This document shows, piece by piece, positions 1 through 7,207 of a stretch of 26,265 bases of DNA (positions are counted from its first letter, which is position 1; each line of letters begins with the position of its first letter). Source of the DNA: Bacillota bacterium (GTDB taxonomy: Bacteria > Bacillota > Clostridia > Acetivibrionales > DSM-1351); assembly GCA_023443515.1 (NCBI GenBank), contig JAEZUC010000106.1, positions 1 to 26,265 of the forward strand, in the 5' to 3' direction. The notes beneath the pieces are model-generated. The model did no database searches, was not told the DNA's origin, and saw only the letters and a list, made by a program, of their open reading frames with translations. Both the position numbers and the translations under genes were made by a program.

Positions 1-2
1 GG

Positions 3-52
3 AAAAAATTAAACACGTCGATTAAAGAATAAGCTAATCTTAATCGACGTGT
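3..52 (-). terminator. Intrinsic terminator of the PadR-family gene
   Basis: Bases 13-25 and 40-52 form a perfect 13-bp stem with a 14-base loop. Read on the minus strand, the stem begins a few bases past the regulator's stop codon and is followed by a T-run (A-run at 3-8 on the plus strand). This is the classic layout of a Rho-independent terminator, and it indicates a monocistronic transcript. Confidence 0.85.
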
Positions 53-55
53 ACT

Positions 56-991
56 TTACTCATTGGTTTTCAAAAATCTTAAAAGCCATTTTTCAGCTTC
101 TTCTTTACTTTCATACAACCTAAAATGGTTACCTTTGTTGGTTTCCAGGGCCATTTCTTTAAATCTGCCCTTTTGAATTGTCTCTTGAGGAACAATAGCA
201 GTAGCTTTTATGCCATAGTTTACAAATTTCTGAATAATATTACCGGCTACTTTTGTTTTAAGTTTAAAGAAATTTTCTGACAAGGTTTCATAGTGTATCA
301 TAAGTGCATTTGTCTCATGTTCCCAGCATAAAGCTATCAGGTCAAGTGCATCATTTTCTGTCCCTAAAGGCTCAGTAGTAGAAACCACTTCAATATATTT
401 TCTGCTTTCTAATTCTCTAATTTGATAATTCATTTTCTCTCTTTCCTCCGCTACTTCATTTTCAAACAACTTCTGACGGGTTTCATGAACCCAACTTAGT
501 TCATTTTTATAGGTCGAAATAATATTATCTGAAATCATTTCCCATATTAAGCTTTCTCTAGTGCTTCTATTAGGGGAATGAAGTGAACGCCTGTACTTCT
601 CTTTCTGCATAATTAATTGCAGCTTGATTTCATTTTCATATTTTGAGAGTAACTCAGCTAATTTTTCATTACTTAGCATATCTGACCATGCGAACTGTAC
701 TAAAAATGTCTTCTTTATCTCAGGAGCCTCCGGCGAGGACAAAAGCCAATTTTTCAATTCTTTAAGTCCTTCATCCGTAATAGTATATATTTTTTTTGAT
801 GGAGAGTTTTCCTGATGAATCACTTTATTTGTAACAAAACCTTCGTCTTCCAGATTGGTTAGAGCTTTATAAATTTGATTATTGTTACCCGACCAATACA
901 TGAAGGAGGAATCCTCAAAAATCTTTTTTAGTTCATATCCTGTTGAGGGCTTCCAACTCAGTATTCCTAAAATTGCTAATTGTATTGACAT
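56..991 (-). CDS. PadR-family transcriptional regulator with C-terminal DUF4180 domain
   Basis: This 311-residue cytoplasmic DNA-binding protein has a PadR winged-helix domain at about residues 1-85, beginning with the typical MSIQLAILGILSW and containing the YKALTNLEDEGFV wing region. A helical dimerisation segment (Vir_act_alpha_C type) follows at about 90-185. Residues about 198-309 (ALMIHYETLSENFF, IKATAIVP, FRLYESKEEAEKWL) match my recollection of DUF4180, a domain of unknown function often encoded alone. Ordinary PadR regulators are about 110-180 residues, so this is an extended or fused version. The start follows a GAGG ribosome site. The gene has its own promoter inside a perfect inverted repeat, so autorepression is likely. 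PadR proteins typically repress stress or efflux genes and respond to small molecules. The ligand is unknown, and DUF4180 could be the sensory module (inference). Confidence 0.88.
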   Translation of the reverse strand: MSIQLAILGILSWKPSTGYELKKIFEDSSFMYWSGNNNQIYKALTNLEDEGFVTNKVIHQENSPSKKIYTITDEGLKELKNWLLSSPEAPEIKKTFLVQFAWSDMLSNEKLAELLSKYENEIKLQLIMQKEKYRRSLHSPNRSTRESLIWEMISDNIISTYKNELSWVHETRQKLFENEVAEEREKMNYQIRELESRKYIEVVSTTEPLGTENDALDLIALCWEHETNALMIHYETLSENFFKLKTKVAGNIIQKFVNYGIKATAIVPQETIQKGRFKEMALETNKGNHFRLYESKEEAEKWLLRFLKTNE

Positions 992-1005
992 AATTATACC
1001 TCATT

Positions 1006-1045
1006 TATAAATAACATAGGTTAATAGTAACATATGTTATTTATA
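1006..1045. promoter_or_regulatory. Probable PadR operator: perfect 13-bp inverted repeat
   Basis: TATAAATAACATA at 1006-1018 is the exact reverse complement of TATGTTATTTATA at 1033-1045, with a 14-base spacer. The arms contain the ATGT/ACAT half-site core commonly reported for PadR-family operators. One arm lies between the -35 and -10 of the regulator gene and the other just downstream of the -10. Binding would therefore occlude RNA polymerase, which fits autorepression. Confidence 0.8.
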
Positions 1046-1053
1046 GCTGTCAA
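1024..1053 (-). promoter_or_regulatory. Promoter of the PadR-family gene
   Basis: On the minus strand a consensus TTGACA (plus 1048-1053) is followed after 18 bases by TACTAT (plus 1024-1029), a 4/6 match to the -10. The start codon lies about 33 bases beyond the -10. The inverted repeat at 1006-1045 overlaps this promoter. Confidence 0.65.
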
Positions 1054-1193
1054 TTATTCATTTTGTTCTTACGAGGAATTATGAAAACTGCACTAGGAAG
1101 TGTTTAAGTGTTTAATAAAAATGGTAATAATATTATATTGGTAAGATTAAGAGATTATATACAAAGTTTTAAACCTGTTAAGGAGGTTTTATT

Positions 1194-1760
1194 ATGAAAA
1201 ATGAAAAAAGAGAGTTGTTACCGGAACAGAGTGAGAAATTGCTAAAAGAATTGAAAGCCCGTTTTGAGAAAAATATAAACCGCCATAAAGATATTGAATG
1301 GGCTAAGGTACAAGCAAAACTGGAAGCTAATGCTGAAAAGCTATACTCCCTAAATGAGATGGAAATAACCGGCGGTGAACCGGACGTTGTGGGTTATGAT
1401 AAAAATACGGATGAATTTATCTTTTATGATTGTTCAGCAGAAAGTCCAAAAGGACGCAGAAGTGTTTGCTACGACCGTGAAGCATTGGAGTCAAGAAAAG
1501 AACATAGACCCGAAAATAATGCTATGGATATGGCTGCCGCAATGGGGACTGAGCTTTTAACGGAAGAACAGTACCGGGAGTTACAAAAGCTGGGAAAATT
1601 TGATCTGAAAACCTCAAGCTGGGTGAAAACACCTGCTTCTATCAGAAAACTAGGAGGTGCTATTTTTTGTGATCTCCGTTATAATACAGTCTTTGTGTAC
1701 CACAATGGAGCTGACTCCTACTATTCTTCAAGAGGTTTCCGCAGTTCATTGAGAGTTTGA
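1194..1760 (+). CDS. DUF4256 family protein, function unknown
   Basis: The 188-residue product begins at an ATG preceded by a strong AAGGAGG site at 1180-1186. The pattern EMEITGGEPDVVGYD, then YDCSAESPKGRRSVCYD, then a tryptophan/threonine-rich centre (SSWVKTPASIRKLGGAIF) and a C-terminal YHNGADSYYSSRGFR matches the DUF4256 family as I remember it. The length is normal for that family. There is no signal peptide or membrane segment, so it is probably cytoplasmic. It is transcribed divergently from the PadR gene and shares its intergenic region with the PadR operator, so co-regulation is possible. I see only a weak -10-like sequence near 1131-1139 and no good -35. No biochemical function is known to me. 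Confidence 0.8.
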   Translation: MKNEKRELLPEQSEKLLKELKARFEKNINRHKDIEWAKVQAKLEANAEKLYSLNEMEITGGEPDVVGYDKNTDEFIFYDCSAESPKGRRSVCYDREALESRKEHRPENNAMDMAAAMGTELLTEEQYRELQKLGKFDLKTSSWVKTPASIRKLGGAIFCDLRYNTVFVYHNGADSYYSSRGFRSSLRV

Positions 1761-1794
1761 AATTATACCAAAAAATATAAAAAAGTGTAATTAA

Positions 1795-1832
1795 TTGCAT
1801 TTATTGACACCAATTACATATAATGATAGCAT
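1795..1832 (+). promoter_or_regulatory. Promoter region of the 1871-2950 gene
   Basis: Two overlapping sigma-A-like arrangements are visible. One is TTGCAT (1795-1800) with an 18-base gap to a perfect TATAAT (1819-1824). The other is TTGACA (1804-1809) with a 17-base gap to TAGCAT (1827-1832). A TGTAATT/AATTACA inverted repeat (1786-1792 and 1812-1818) overlaps both. Either could drive the downstream gene about 40-50 bases away. Confidence 0.5.
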
Positions 1833-1870
1833 AAAGAAAAGGTAATAAATTATCAGGAGGAATGTATGAT

Positions 1871-2950
1871 ATGAGTTATCTGCTATCGGAGAATCAGCTA
1901 AAAATAAATATTCAAAAGGATTTAACTACATATTTAAACTATTCCCTTCCGCTTTGTGCAATTCTCACTGACGACAGCCTGTATCCTTGGTTTTATCAGC
2001 ACTTTGTACAGCTTTATACTTTGACTGGCGAGGATGGTAACCTTTGGGTTGACTACTTAGAACATCGCGATTTTTTTAAAGATATAGCTGAGAATAAAAT
2101 GTATGATTATAAAAGCTTACTTGAAGAAAAGGATATTGTGAAATTCATTATTAACAAAATAAATGAGGGATGTTATGTAATAATTTATGTAGATGAATAC
2201 TACTTGCACAAAAAAGCAAGTTACATGTCAAAGCACTTTTTACACCAATTAATGGTTTATGGGTATAGCAATCAAACCGAGACTTTTATGACAGTTGCTT
2301 TTAATGAAGAAAACGATTTTACAAGTGATGAATATACCTACGAAACACTGAATCAATCATATGAATTAGGAAAAAAGTATTATCAATCCTCACCGGTATG
2401 GGTCTTAAATGAAACTGTTGAAATCATTAAACTTAAACAAAATATAAATACATATAAATTTAAACTAGAGTTATTTCTTGAGGACTTAAAGCTTTATTTA
2501 TCGGGTAATGGAGATTATTCCATGATACGTCCAAATAATCTTGAGGCAAATGGAAGGCAGGCATCGTTTAATTTTAAAGTATATGATGAATTGAGTTTCA
2601 ATATAAACAACCTAATCCAAGGAAAGAAAACTATGGATTTTAGATATATGCACTTACTTTTTGAGCATAAATCAATAATGTATAAGCGGCTTCTATATAT
2701 AGCTTCACATTTTAAAGCCAGTGATACATTAATGATGCTTATTAAAGAATATTCGAAAGTGGAAGAAAATGCACTTTTTGCAAGAAATCTATATATAAAG
2801 TATGATGCCTTGATAGAATTGAAGAGCGTTAACAAGTCAAATATTAATAAACTATTACTTAATATAATAGATACAATTTCTCTGATTAAGGAAAAAGAAC
2901 TTAATATACTGACCAATATTTATGACGAGCTGAAGAATTTAAACATATAA
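1871..2950 (+). CDS. Uncharacterised protein, possibly BtrH-N/peptidase C39-like
   Basis: I do not firmly recognise this protein of about 360 residues. The ATG at 1871 is preferred over the in-frame ATG at 1862 because the GGAGG at 1856-1860 would be only one base from the latter but 10 bases from the former. The N-terminal half has LPLCAIL with a cysteine, then GCYVIIYVDEYYL, HFLHQLMVYGY and VAFNEENDF. That order (cysteine, a strand ending in VDEYY, a HxxHxxxVYGY stretch) resembles BtrH N-terminal/papain-fold-like proteins found beside nonribosomal peptide genes. Only the pattern supports this, and catalytic competence is doubtful. The C-terminal half (about 200-360) looks all-helical. No signal peptide is visible and no peptide synthetase gene lies in the window. 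It has its own promoter region and converges on the epimerase operon. Confidence 0.6.
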   Translation: MSYLLSENQLKINIQKDLTTYLNYSLPLCAILTDDSLYPWFYQHFVQLYTLTGEDGNLWVDYLEHRDFFKDIAENKMYDYKSLLEEKDIVKFIINKINEGCYVIIYVDEYYLHKKASYMSKHFLHQLMVYGYSNQTETFMTVAFNEENDFTSDEYTYETLNQSYELGKKYYQSSPVWVLNETVEIIKLKQNINTYKFKLELFLEDLKLYLSGNGDYSMIRPNNLEANGRQASFNFKVYDELSFNINNLIQGKKTMDFRYMHLLFEHKSIMYKRLLYIASHFKASDTLMMLIKEYSKVEENALFARNLYIKYDALIELKSVNKSNINKLLLNIIDTISLIKEKELNILTNIYDELKNLNI

Positions 2951-2987
2951 TTTGCTTCATAGGCATTCTTCAGCTGTCATAATATTG
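2914..2987. repeat. Large imperfect hairpin at a convergent gene junction
   Basis: Bases 2914-2938 pair with 2965-2987 in three blocks: CAATATT with AATATTG, ATGAC with GTCAT, and AGCTGAAGAAT with ATTCTTCAGCT. That is 23 pairs interrupted only by single-base bulges at 2921 and 2927, around a 26-base loop. The left arm is the last codons of the 1871-2950 gene, and the right arm is downstream of the convergent epimerase stop. A bidirectional terminator or 3'-end stabiliser is plausible, although no good T-run follows on the plus strand. Confidence 0.6.
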
Positions 2988-3011
2988 TATATACGTTTAT
3001 GGCTAGAAGCA

Positions 3012-3890
3012 CTACAGTTTGTGGTTCTCCAGCACATATCTGGAAAAGTTAAGTGATGCCTGTGCTTCTTTGTCCAGCTTTTCCTCATCTGCACCGTTGC
3101 TAATATCACGCCAAATCTTAATATTAGATCCGACAGTTCCCCCCATTCTGACAAAAGGTTCCATAACAACGCTACCTTCATAACCTATATCAGCAAGAGC
3201 CTCTCCGATTTCTATCCATGGAATTCTTCCTCTTCCGGGAACTTTACGATTGCATTCCCCGGTGTGCAAATGTCCCAAGTAAGAGCCGGCAGTCCTGATT
3301 GCACCTCCGATACTATCTTCTTCGATATTCATATGGAAGGTGTCAAGCATCACCTTTACACTGCCATGACCAACCTGTTTTACAAAATCTACACCCTCCT
3401 GTGCGGTGTTAATTAAATAATTTTCAAATCTATTTAGTACCTCAAGGCAGAAATCCACTCCACAAGCCTCAGCTACCTGAGCAACTTCACGCACACTTTC
3501 AACGCTGCGTTCCCAATCACCTTTTTTATCAATTACCTTTGTGTAATCTACAGGCCAATAAGAATATATAGCCCCACCTATCAAATGCACATCCAACTTG
3601 TATAGGCGTTTTAGCAAATCTGTATAAAAGGCTTTAGCATTTTTGCGGATATCAGGATCAGGAGAAGACAGATTTTGGGTTGCGCTGGGCCCATGACCTA
3701 CTGTAAGGGTAATCCCATTGCCACGGGCACATGCTTTTAGTTCATTAATCTGATTATCACTGTAAAAAGGCAGTGGTGAAGCTGCTATTTCCAGAATATC
3801 AAAACCGAGTTTTGCAACTTTCTCAATATAATATTTGTAATCAGCTTCCCATTCTTGCTCCCAATATGCGTAATATATACCATGTTTCAT
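3012..3890 (-). CDS. D-psicose (D-allulose) 3-epimerase
   Basis: This 292-residue TIM-barrel epimerase interconverts free ketohexoses at C3 (D-allulose and D-fructose) in the cytoplasm with a divalent metal, Mn or Co in characterised homologues. From memory, the sequence is nearly the same as the crystallised enzyme of Clostridium cellulolyticum H10. The metal ligands known for that enzyme are present at identical positions: E150 (FCLEVLNR), D183 (VMLDTFHMN), H209 (GHLHTGE) and E244 (VVMEPFVR). R215 and the CNRKVPGRGR loop of the family are also intact. It is the third gene of a minus-strand operon, 33 bases after a FAD oxidoreductase gene and with an AAGGAGG site before the ATG. With the sugar kinase at the far end of the locus it would feed a rare ketose into fructose 6-phosphate (inference). 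D-tagatose or L-ribulose activity cannot be excluded from sequence. Confidence 0.95.
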   Translation of the reverse strand: MKHGIYYAYWEQEWEADYKYYIEKVAKLGFDILEIAASPLPFYSDNQINELKACARGNGITLTVGHGPSATQNLSSPDPDIRKNAKAFYTDLLKRLYKLDVHLIGGAIYSYWPVDYTKVIDKKGDWERSVESVREVAQVAEACGVDFCLEVLNRFENYLINTAQEGVDFVKQVGHGSVKVMLDTFHMNIEEDSIGGAIRTAGSYLGHLHTGECNRKVPGRGRIPWIEIGEALADIGYEGSVVMEPFVRMGGTVGSNIKIWRDISNGADEEKLDKEAQASLNFSRYVLENHKL

Positions 3891-3923
3891 GTTAGACCTC
3901 CTTAAAAGGCAGAAATGCTGATT

Positions 3924-5297
3924 TTATTCAGCAGGTTCAAGAATTACGTTGGCATTGCGAAGTATGTTGCGGACTTCCGTCACATCCACCTGGGAGGGAA
4001 GGATATTCTGCTTAACTGCCAGTGCAGCACCTACACCGGCTGCCTCTCCTATAGCCATACAGGTTGGCATAACCCTTGCAGAGCTCATAACTACTGCATC
4101 CAGTGAAGCGCATCTTCCGCTGAGCATGAGGTTGTCAATATCCTTACTTACTGTACACCCGTAAGGAATACCGTAGGGCTTTATGCGCTTTACAATAGTA
4201 CCTGCACCGTTACCCTCATGGATGTCAATGATGTAGGAGCCTAGTGCTACTGTATCTACCGGCACGTCGCCCACCATGATTTTGTCCTCCGTTAATTCGC
4301 AGATACCTGCAAAGCGACGTGTTTCACGGATGCCCATGGAAGGATATATCTGAGTTATATAGCAATTTTCAAACCCCGGAACATATTTTTTGAGGGTTTC
4401 TACCAGCTTTGGAATCTGCAAATGACCCTCAATTTCTGAACGAGTCAAATCCAGTACATCACTGCCGTTAATGCCCAAGTGTCTGGTAGAATTAATGTGT
4501 ACCTCTCCGGGAATCAGACTTTTAATGTAAATAAGGGTATCTCTGTCAACAGGTAATTCACCTTTTTCTTTAAGTTCAAGGAAGAGTTTACGTAAACCAA
4601 CCATTACATGGTGTGGATTTGAACGGAAAAATTCAGCGTTGTACTTATCAAAGTCGCACTCAATAGTATCACATAGACGCATCTGTTCAGGGTCACTTGC
4701 GATGAATTCTATTGTTTTGTCAGTATCAACATTACCTAAAGTAAACATTAGAGTAGGTGGCTGCAATGCACCAGTGTCCTTTTGACCCATGTTGTAGGTG
4801 GCACCAGCCATATAGCCCATGTCACCATCTCCGCTGGCATCAATAAAGACAGTGGCCTCAACCTCGATATGATAACCCTTTCCAAATAGTGTAACAGTTT
4901 TAATTTTACCATTTTCCACATTGGTATCAATAATTTCAGTATGCAAAAGTATTTCTACGCCTGCATTTAGACACATTTCAAAAGCAACGACTTTAAAAAT
5001 CTCATGGTCATAAAGAGTTACGGAATTGTGCATAGGGCAGGGATAATGATCTGTACAGGAATTACGTTTTTTCAGTTCGTCAACAAGTTCTTGTGCAATA
5101 CCAGCAGTTACAGGTTTACCGTCCTTGTCCAGATATCCTAATAACGGTAAACCTATTGTCAAATTACCGCCAAGATATCCGTTTTTCTCTACCAGAAGTA
5201 CTTTTGCACCATTTCTGCTTGCTGCAATTGCTGCAGGGATGCCACCCGGGCCACCGCCAATGACGACTACATCATACTTTCTCTTGAGGGTTTTCAT
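3924..5297 (-). CDS. FAD-dependent oxidoreductase (FAD_oxidored family), paralogue A
   Basis: A 457-residue cytoplasmic flavoprotein of the PF12831 type. It has an N-terminal Rossmann dinucleotide motif (VVVIGGGPGGIPAA, glycines about 14-19), an acidic ribose-binding end (LLVEK), then YLGGNLT. A mid-protein FIDASGDGDMGY, a GIRETRR motif, a DIHEGNGAG loop and a C-terminal flavin-binding GRCASL...SSARVMPTCMAIGEAAG follow. The start is ATG 5297 with AAGGAG nine bases upstream. The upstream in-frame TTG at 5315 would place that ribosome site inside the gene. It is the second gene of the minus-strand operon. The family is assumed to oxidise or reduce CH-OH or C-C groups of small molecules, but substrates are essentially unassigned to my knowledge. 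Five paralogues occur in this locus. Compared with D and E it carries a distinct substrate loop after the conserved DIH. Confidence 0.88.
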   Translation of the reverse strand: MKTLKRKYDVVVIGGGPGGIPAAIAASRNGAKVLLVEKNGYLGGNLTIGLPLLGYLDKDGKPVTAGIAQELVDELKKRNSCTDHYPCPMHNSVTLYDHEIFKVVAFEMCLNAGVEILLHTEIIDTNVENGKIKTVTLFGKGYHIEVEATVFIDASGDGDMGYMAGATYNMGQKDTGALQPPTLMFTLGNVDTDKTIEFIASDPEQMRLCDTIECDFDKYNAEFFRSNPHHVMVGLRKLFLELKEKGELPVDRDTLIYIKSLIPGEVHINSTRHLGINGSDVLDLTRSEIEGHLQIPKLVETLKKYVPGFENCYITQIYPSMGIRETRRFAGICELTEDKIMVGDVPVDTVALGSYIIDIHEGNGAGTIVKRIKPYGIPYGCTVSKDIDNLMLSGRCASLDAVVMSSARVMPTCMAIGEAAGVGAALAVKQNILPSQVDVTEVRNILRNANVILEPAE

Positions 5298-5357
5298 AGT
5301 TTTGGTCTCCTTCAATTTTTATAGTTTATATTTAAAAATAATTGAGATTAAAGACAA

Positions 5358-6731
5358 TTACTCCTTGATAACTGCACCTTGCTCAATCAAAGTATTGCGA
5401 AGATTAACAATGTCCACATTCTCTGGACAAACACCGCTTTTTAGTGCTATAGCAGCTGCGGTACCTGCCGCCTGACCCATTGCTATACAGGCAGGCATTA
5501 CTCTATAGCTTGCTGCGGCCTCTGAGGAACCACATATACTGCGCCCTGCAACAAGCATATTGTCACAGTTTTCAGGTATCAGACATCGGTATGGTATGGT
5601 GTAGTATTTATTAACACAGGTAAAGGTAACACCACCACCAGTTGAATTGTGTATATCAATTGCATATCCAAAGGTACATATTGCATCATCGAAATGTTTA
5701 CGTGAGAGTATATCTTCTGCTGTCAGCTCGTATTTTCCTACAATGTGTCTTGTTTCACGAACCCCTAGTGCAGTAGCTACCTGGATGAGTTGAATATTCT
5801 CACAGCCCGGAAGATATTTTTTCATAAATGCAACAACTTCCTGCACTTGACGTCTGCCTTCAATAAGTGCCTTAGTTATATCTGAGGTCTTGGTAGCGTC
5901 AATATGGGCAATACGAGTGGTATTTATCTTCCACCTTCCGGGTATATTCTGCTCATAGTTGCCTAATTCGTTACGGTCAAGTGTCCAGTCACCATTACGT
6001 TTAGCTTCTTCTACATACTTAGCAAAACAATTGGCAATGTGGTTATCCAAATTGGATTTATTGGCTTCAAGTTCCCCTAAATATTTATCACGGTCAATGT
6101 TACCAACTTCAAAGAAAAGGGTGGTAGGCTGCATAATACCTGTTTCCTTATTGCCAAGCCACGTAGGGACGCCTGCAAAATATGCCACATCAGCATCACC
6201 GGTACAGTCAATGTATAGCTTTGCACGAATTGCTACAGTACCTTCCTTCATATTGACAATTACATAATCTATTTTTTTGTCCTTAGTAATGCAGTCAGAA
6301 ACCTGTACATTGAAGAGTATTTGAGCACCTGATTCTTCAAGCATTTCCTCCATTACAACTGAAAGTATCTCTGACTGATACGGAGTAACATGTCTATGGC
6401 TTGCCATATAATATGAAGAATAAGAGGTCATTCCTTCCACTTTAGAAGGATGAATGGCACCACCACGGGCTTCAGTCCGAAGACATAGTTCATCAAAAAT
6501 ACCCTTTACTAATTGTTCCTCAGCATCGTTATCATAGCAGGTCATAAATGGCCCCACCAGACCTGCTGTAGCCATTCCGCCAAGAATGCTTAACCGCTCA
6601 ATAAGAAGTGTTTTCGCCCCATTACGTGCTGATGCTACTGCCGCTCCAAAGCCTGCTGTACCACCACCAATAACAAGGACATCTGTTTCTATTACGGTTT
6701 TAATGGTTTTTGTATATTGAATTTCACACAT
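5358..6731 (-). CDS. FAD-dependent oxidoreductase (FAD_oxidored family), paralogue B
   Basis: A 457-residue flavoprotein and first gene of the minus-strand operon, with an AGGAGG site before its ATG. Domain order is the same as in its neighbour: VLVIGGGTAGFGAA near residues 17-30, LLIERLSILGGMATAG, YIDCTGDADVAYFAG, GVRETRHIVG, DIHNSTGGG, IPYRCLIP and GRSICGSSEAAASYRVMPACIAMGQAAG. It shares with paralogue C (14660-16033) the stretches GLVGPFMTCYD, VKGIFDE and GGAIHPS. These two therefore form a closer pair although they lie in opposite operons. No signal peptide or membrane segment is visible, so it is a soluble cytoplasmic enzyme. The substrate is unknown. Its context with an epimerase and with transport genes points to carbohydrate or polyol chemistry (inference). 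Confidence 0.88.
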   Translation of the reverse strand: MCEIQYTKTIKTVIETDVLVIGGGTAGFGAAVASARNGAKTLLIERLSILGGMATAGLVGPFMTCYDNDAEEQLVKGIFDELCLRTEARGGAIHPSKVEGMTSYSSYYMASHRHVTPYQSEILSVVMEEMLEESGAQILFNVQVSDCITKDKKIDYVIVNMKEGTVAIRAKLYIDCTGDADVAYFAGVPTWLGNKETGIMQPTTLFFEVGNIDRDKYLGELEANKSNLDNHIANCFAKYVEEAKRNGDWTLDRNELGNYEQNIPGRWKINTTRIAHIDATKTSDITKALIEGRRQVQEVVAFMKKYLPGCENIQLIQVATALGVRETRHIVGKYELTAEDILSRKHFDDAICTFGYAIDIHNSTGGGVTFTCVNKYYTIPYRCLIPENCDNMLVAGRSICGSSEAAASYRVMPACIAMGQAAGTAAAIALKSGVCPENVDIVNLRNTLIEQGAVIKE

Positions 6732-6861
6732 GGTATCCTCCTGAGATTCTTATTGTTTATGTTAATAAATTAAAGTCCAATGTATACTTTTGCGAAATTA
6801 TTGTAATAAAAAACTACCGTGTAAGCATGGAGGATTAGCATTTAAAAGGTTATTTTCTTTA

Positions 6862-6889
6862 AATATAACATTTAATACTTTCAAGTCAA
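6862..6889 (-). promoter_or_regulatory. Promoter of the FAD oxidoreductase-epimerase operon
   Basis: On the minus strand TTGACT (plus 6884-6889) is followed after 16 bases by TATATT (plus 6862-6867). A TG one base upstream of the hexamer makes it an extended -10. It lies 131 bases before the first start codon. The decamer CTTTCAAGTC (plus 6878-6887) overlapping the -35 recurs at 10937-10946 before the ABC transporter operon. The 476-base gap 6732-7207 otherwise holds only AT-rich sequence and the divergent promoter at 7024-7053. Confidence 0.65.
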
Positions 6890-7023
6890 CAGCACAGGAA
6901 AATGAGTAAAGGATAGTGATAGTTTTTAAATAAATAGAACATAACTTCTATATTTTATCTCTGTATTAATATGCAAAATTAGCCATTTTATTACATGGTA
7001 TTTGTTTATTCTGCATAAAAATA

Positions 7024-7053
7024 TTGTTGGTCGCTTATCATTTGTGGTATACT
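7024..7053 (+). promoter_or_regulatory. Promoter of the two-component system genes
   Basis: TTGTTG (7024-7029) is followed after 18 bases by TATACT (7048-7053), with an extended TGG just before the -10. The leader to the start codon at 7208 is then about 150 bases and contains no obvious hairpin. Confidence 0.6.
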
Positions 7054-7207
7054 ATGACACATAGGTTACCTTTGTATTTTTTTATATAAAATAAGTTTCA
7101 AATCATCGCATGTTTATAAGTTAAGCATGGTTTCTATTGTTGATATCCAATTTTAAGGGCATGGGATTTATAATAATTCGGGTATTAGATTCAGATGGGA
7201 GAAAATT

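Noticed and set aside
1804..1824. TTGACA and TATAAT taken as one promoter
   Set aside because: The two perfect hexamers are only nine bases apart and cannot work together; each was paired with another partner instead.
2515..2916. 133-residue minus-strand open frame inside the 1871-2950 gene
   Set aside because: It is an antisense shadow: low-complexity Ile/Ser/Leu-rich, no ribosome site, and the plus-strand frame has a good start and promoter.
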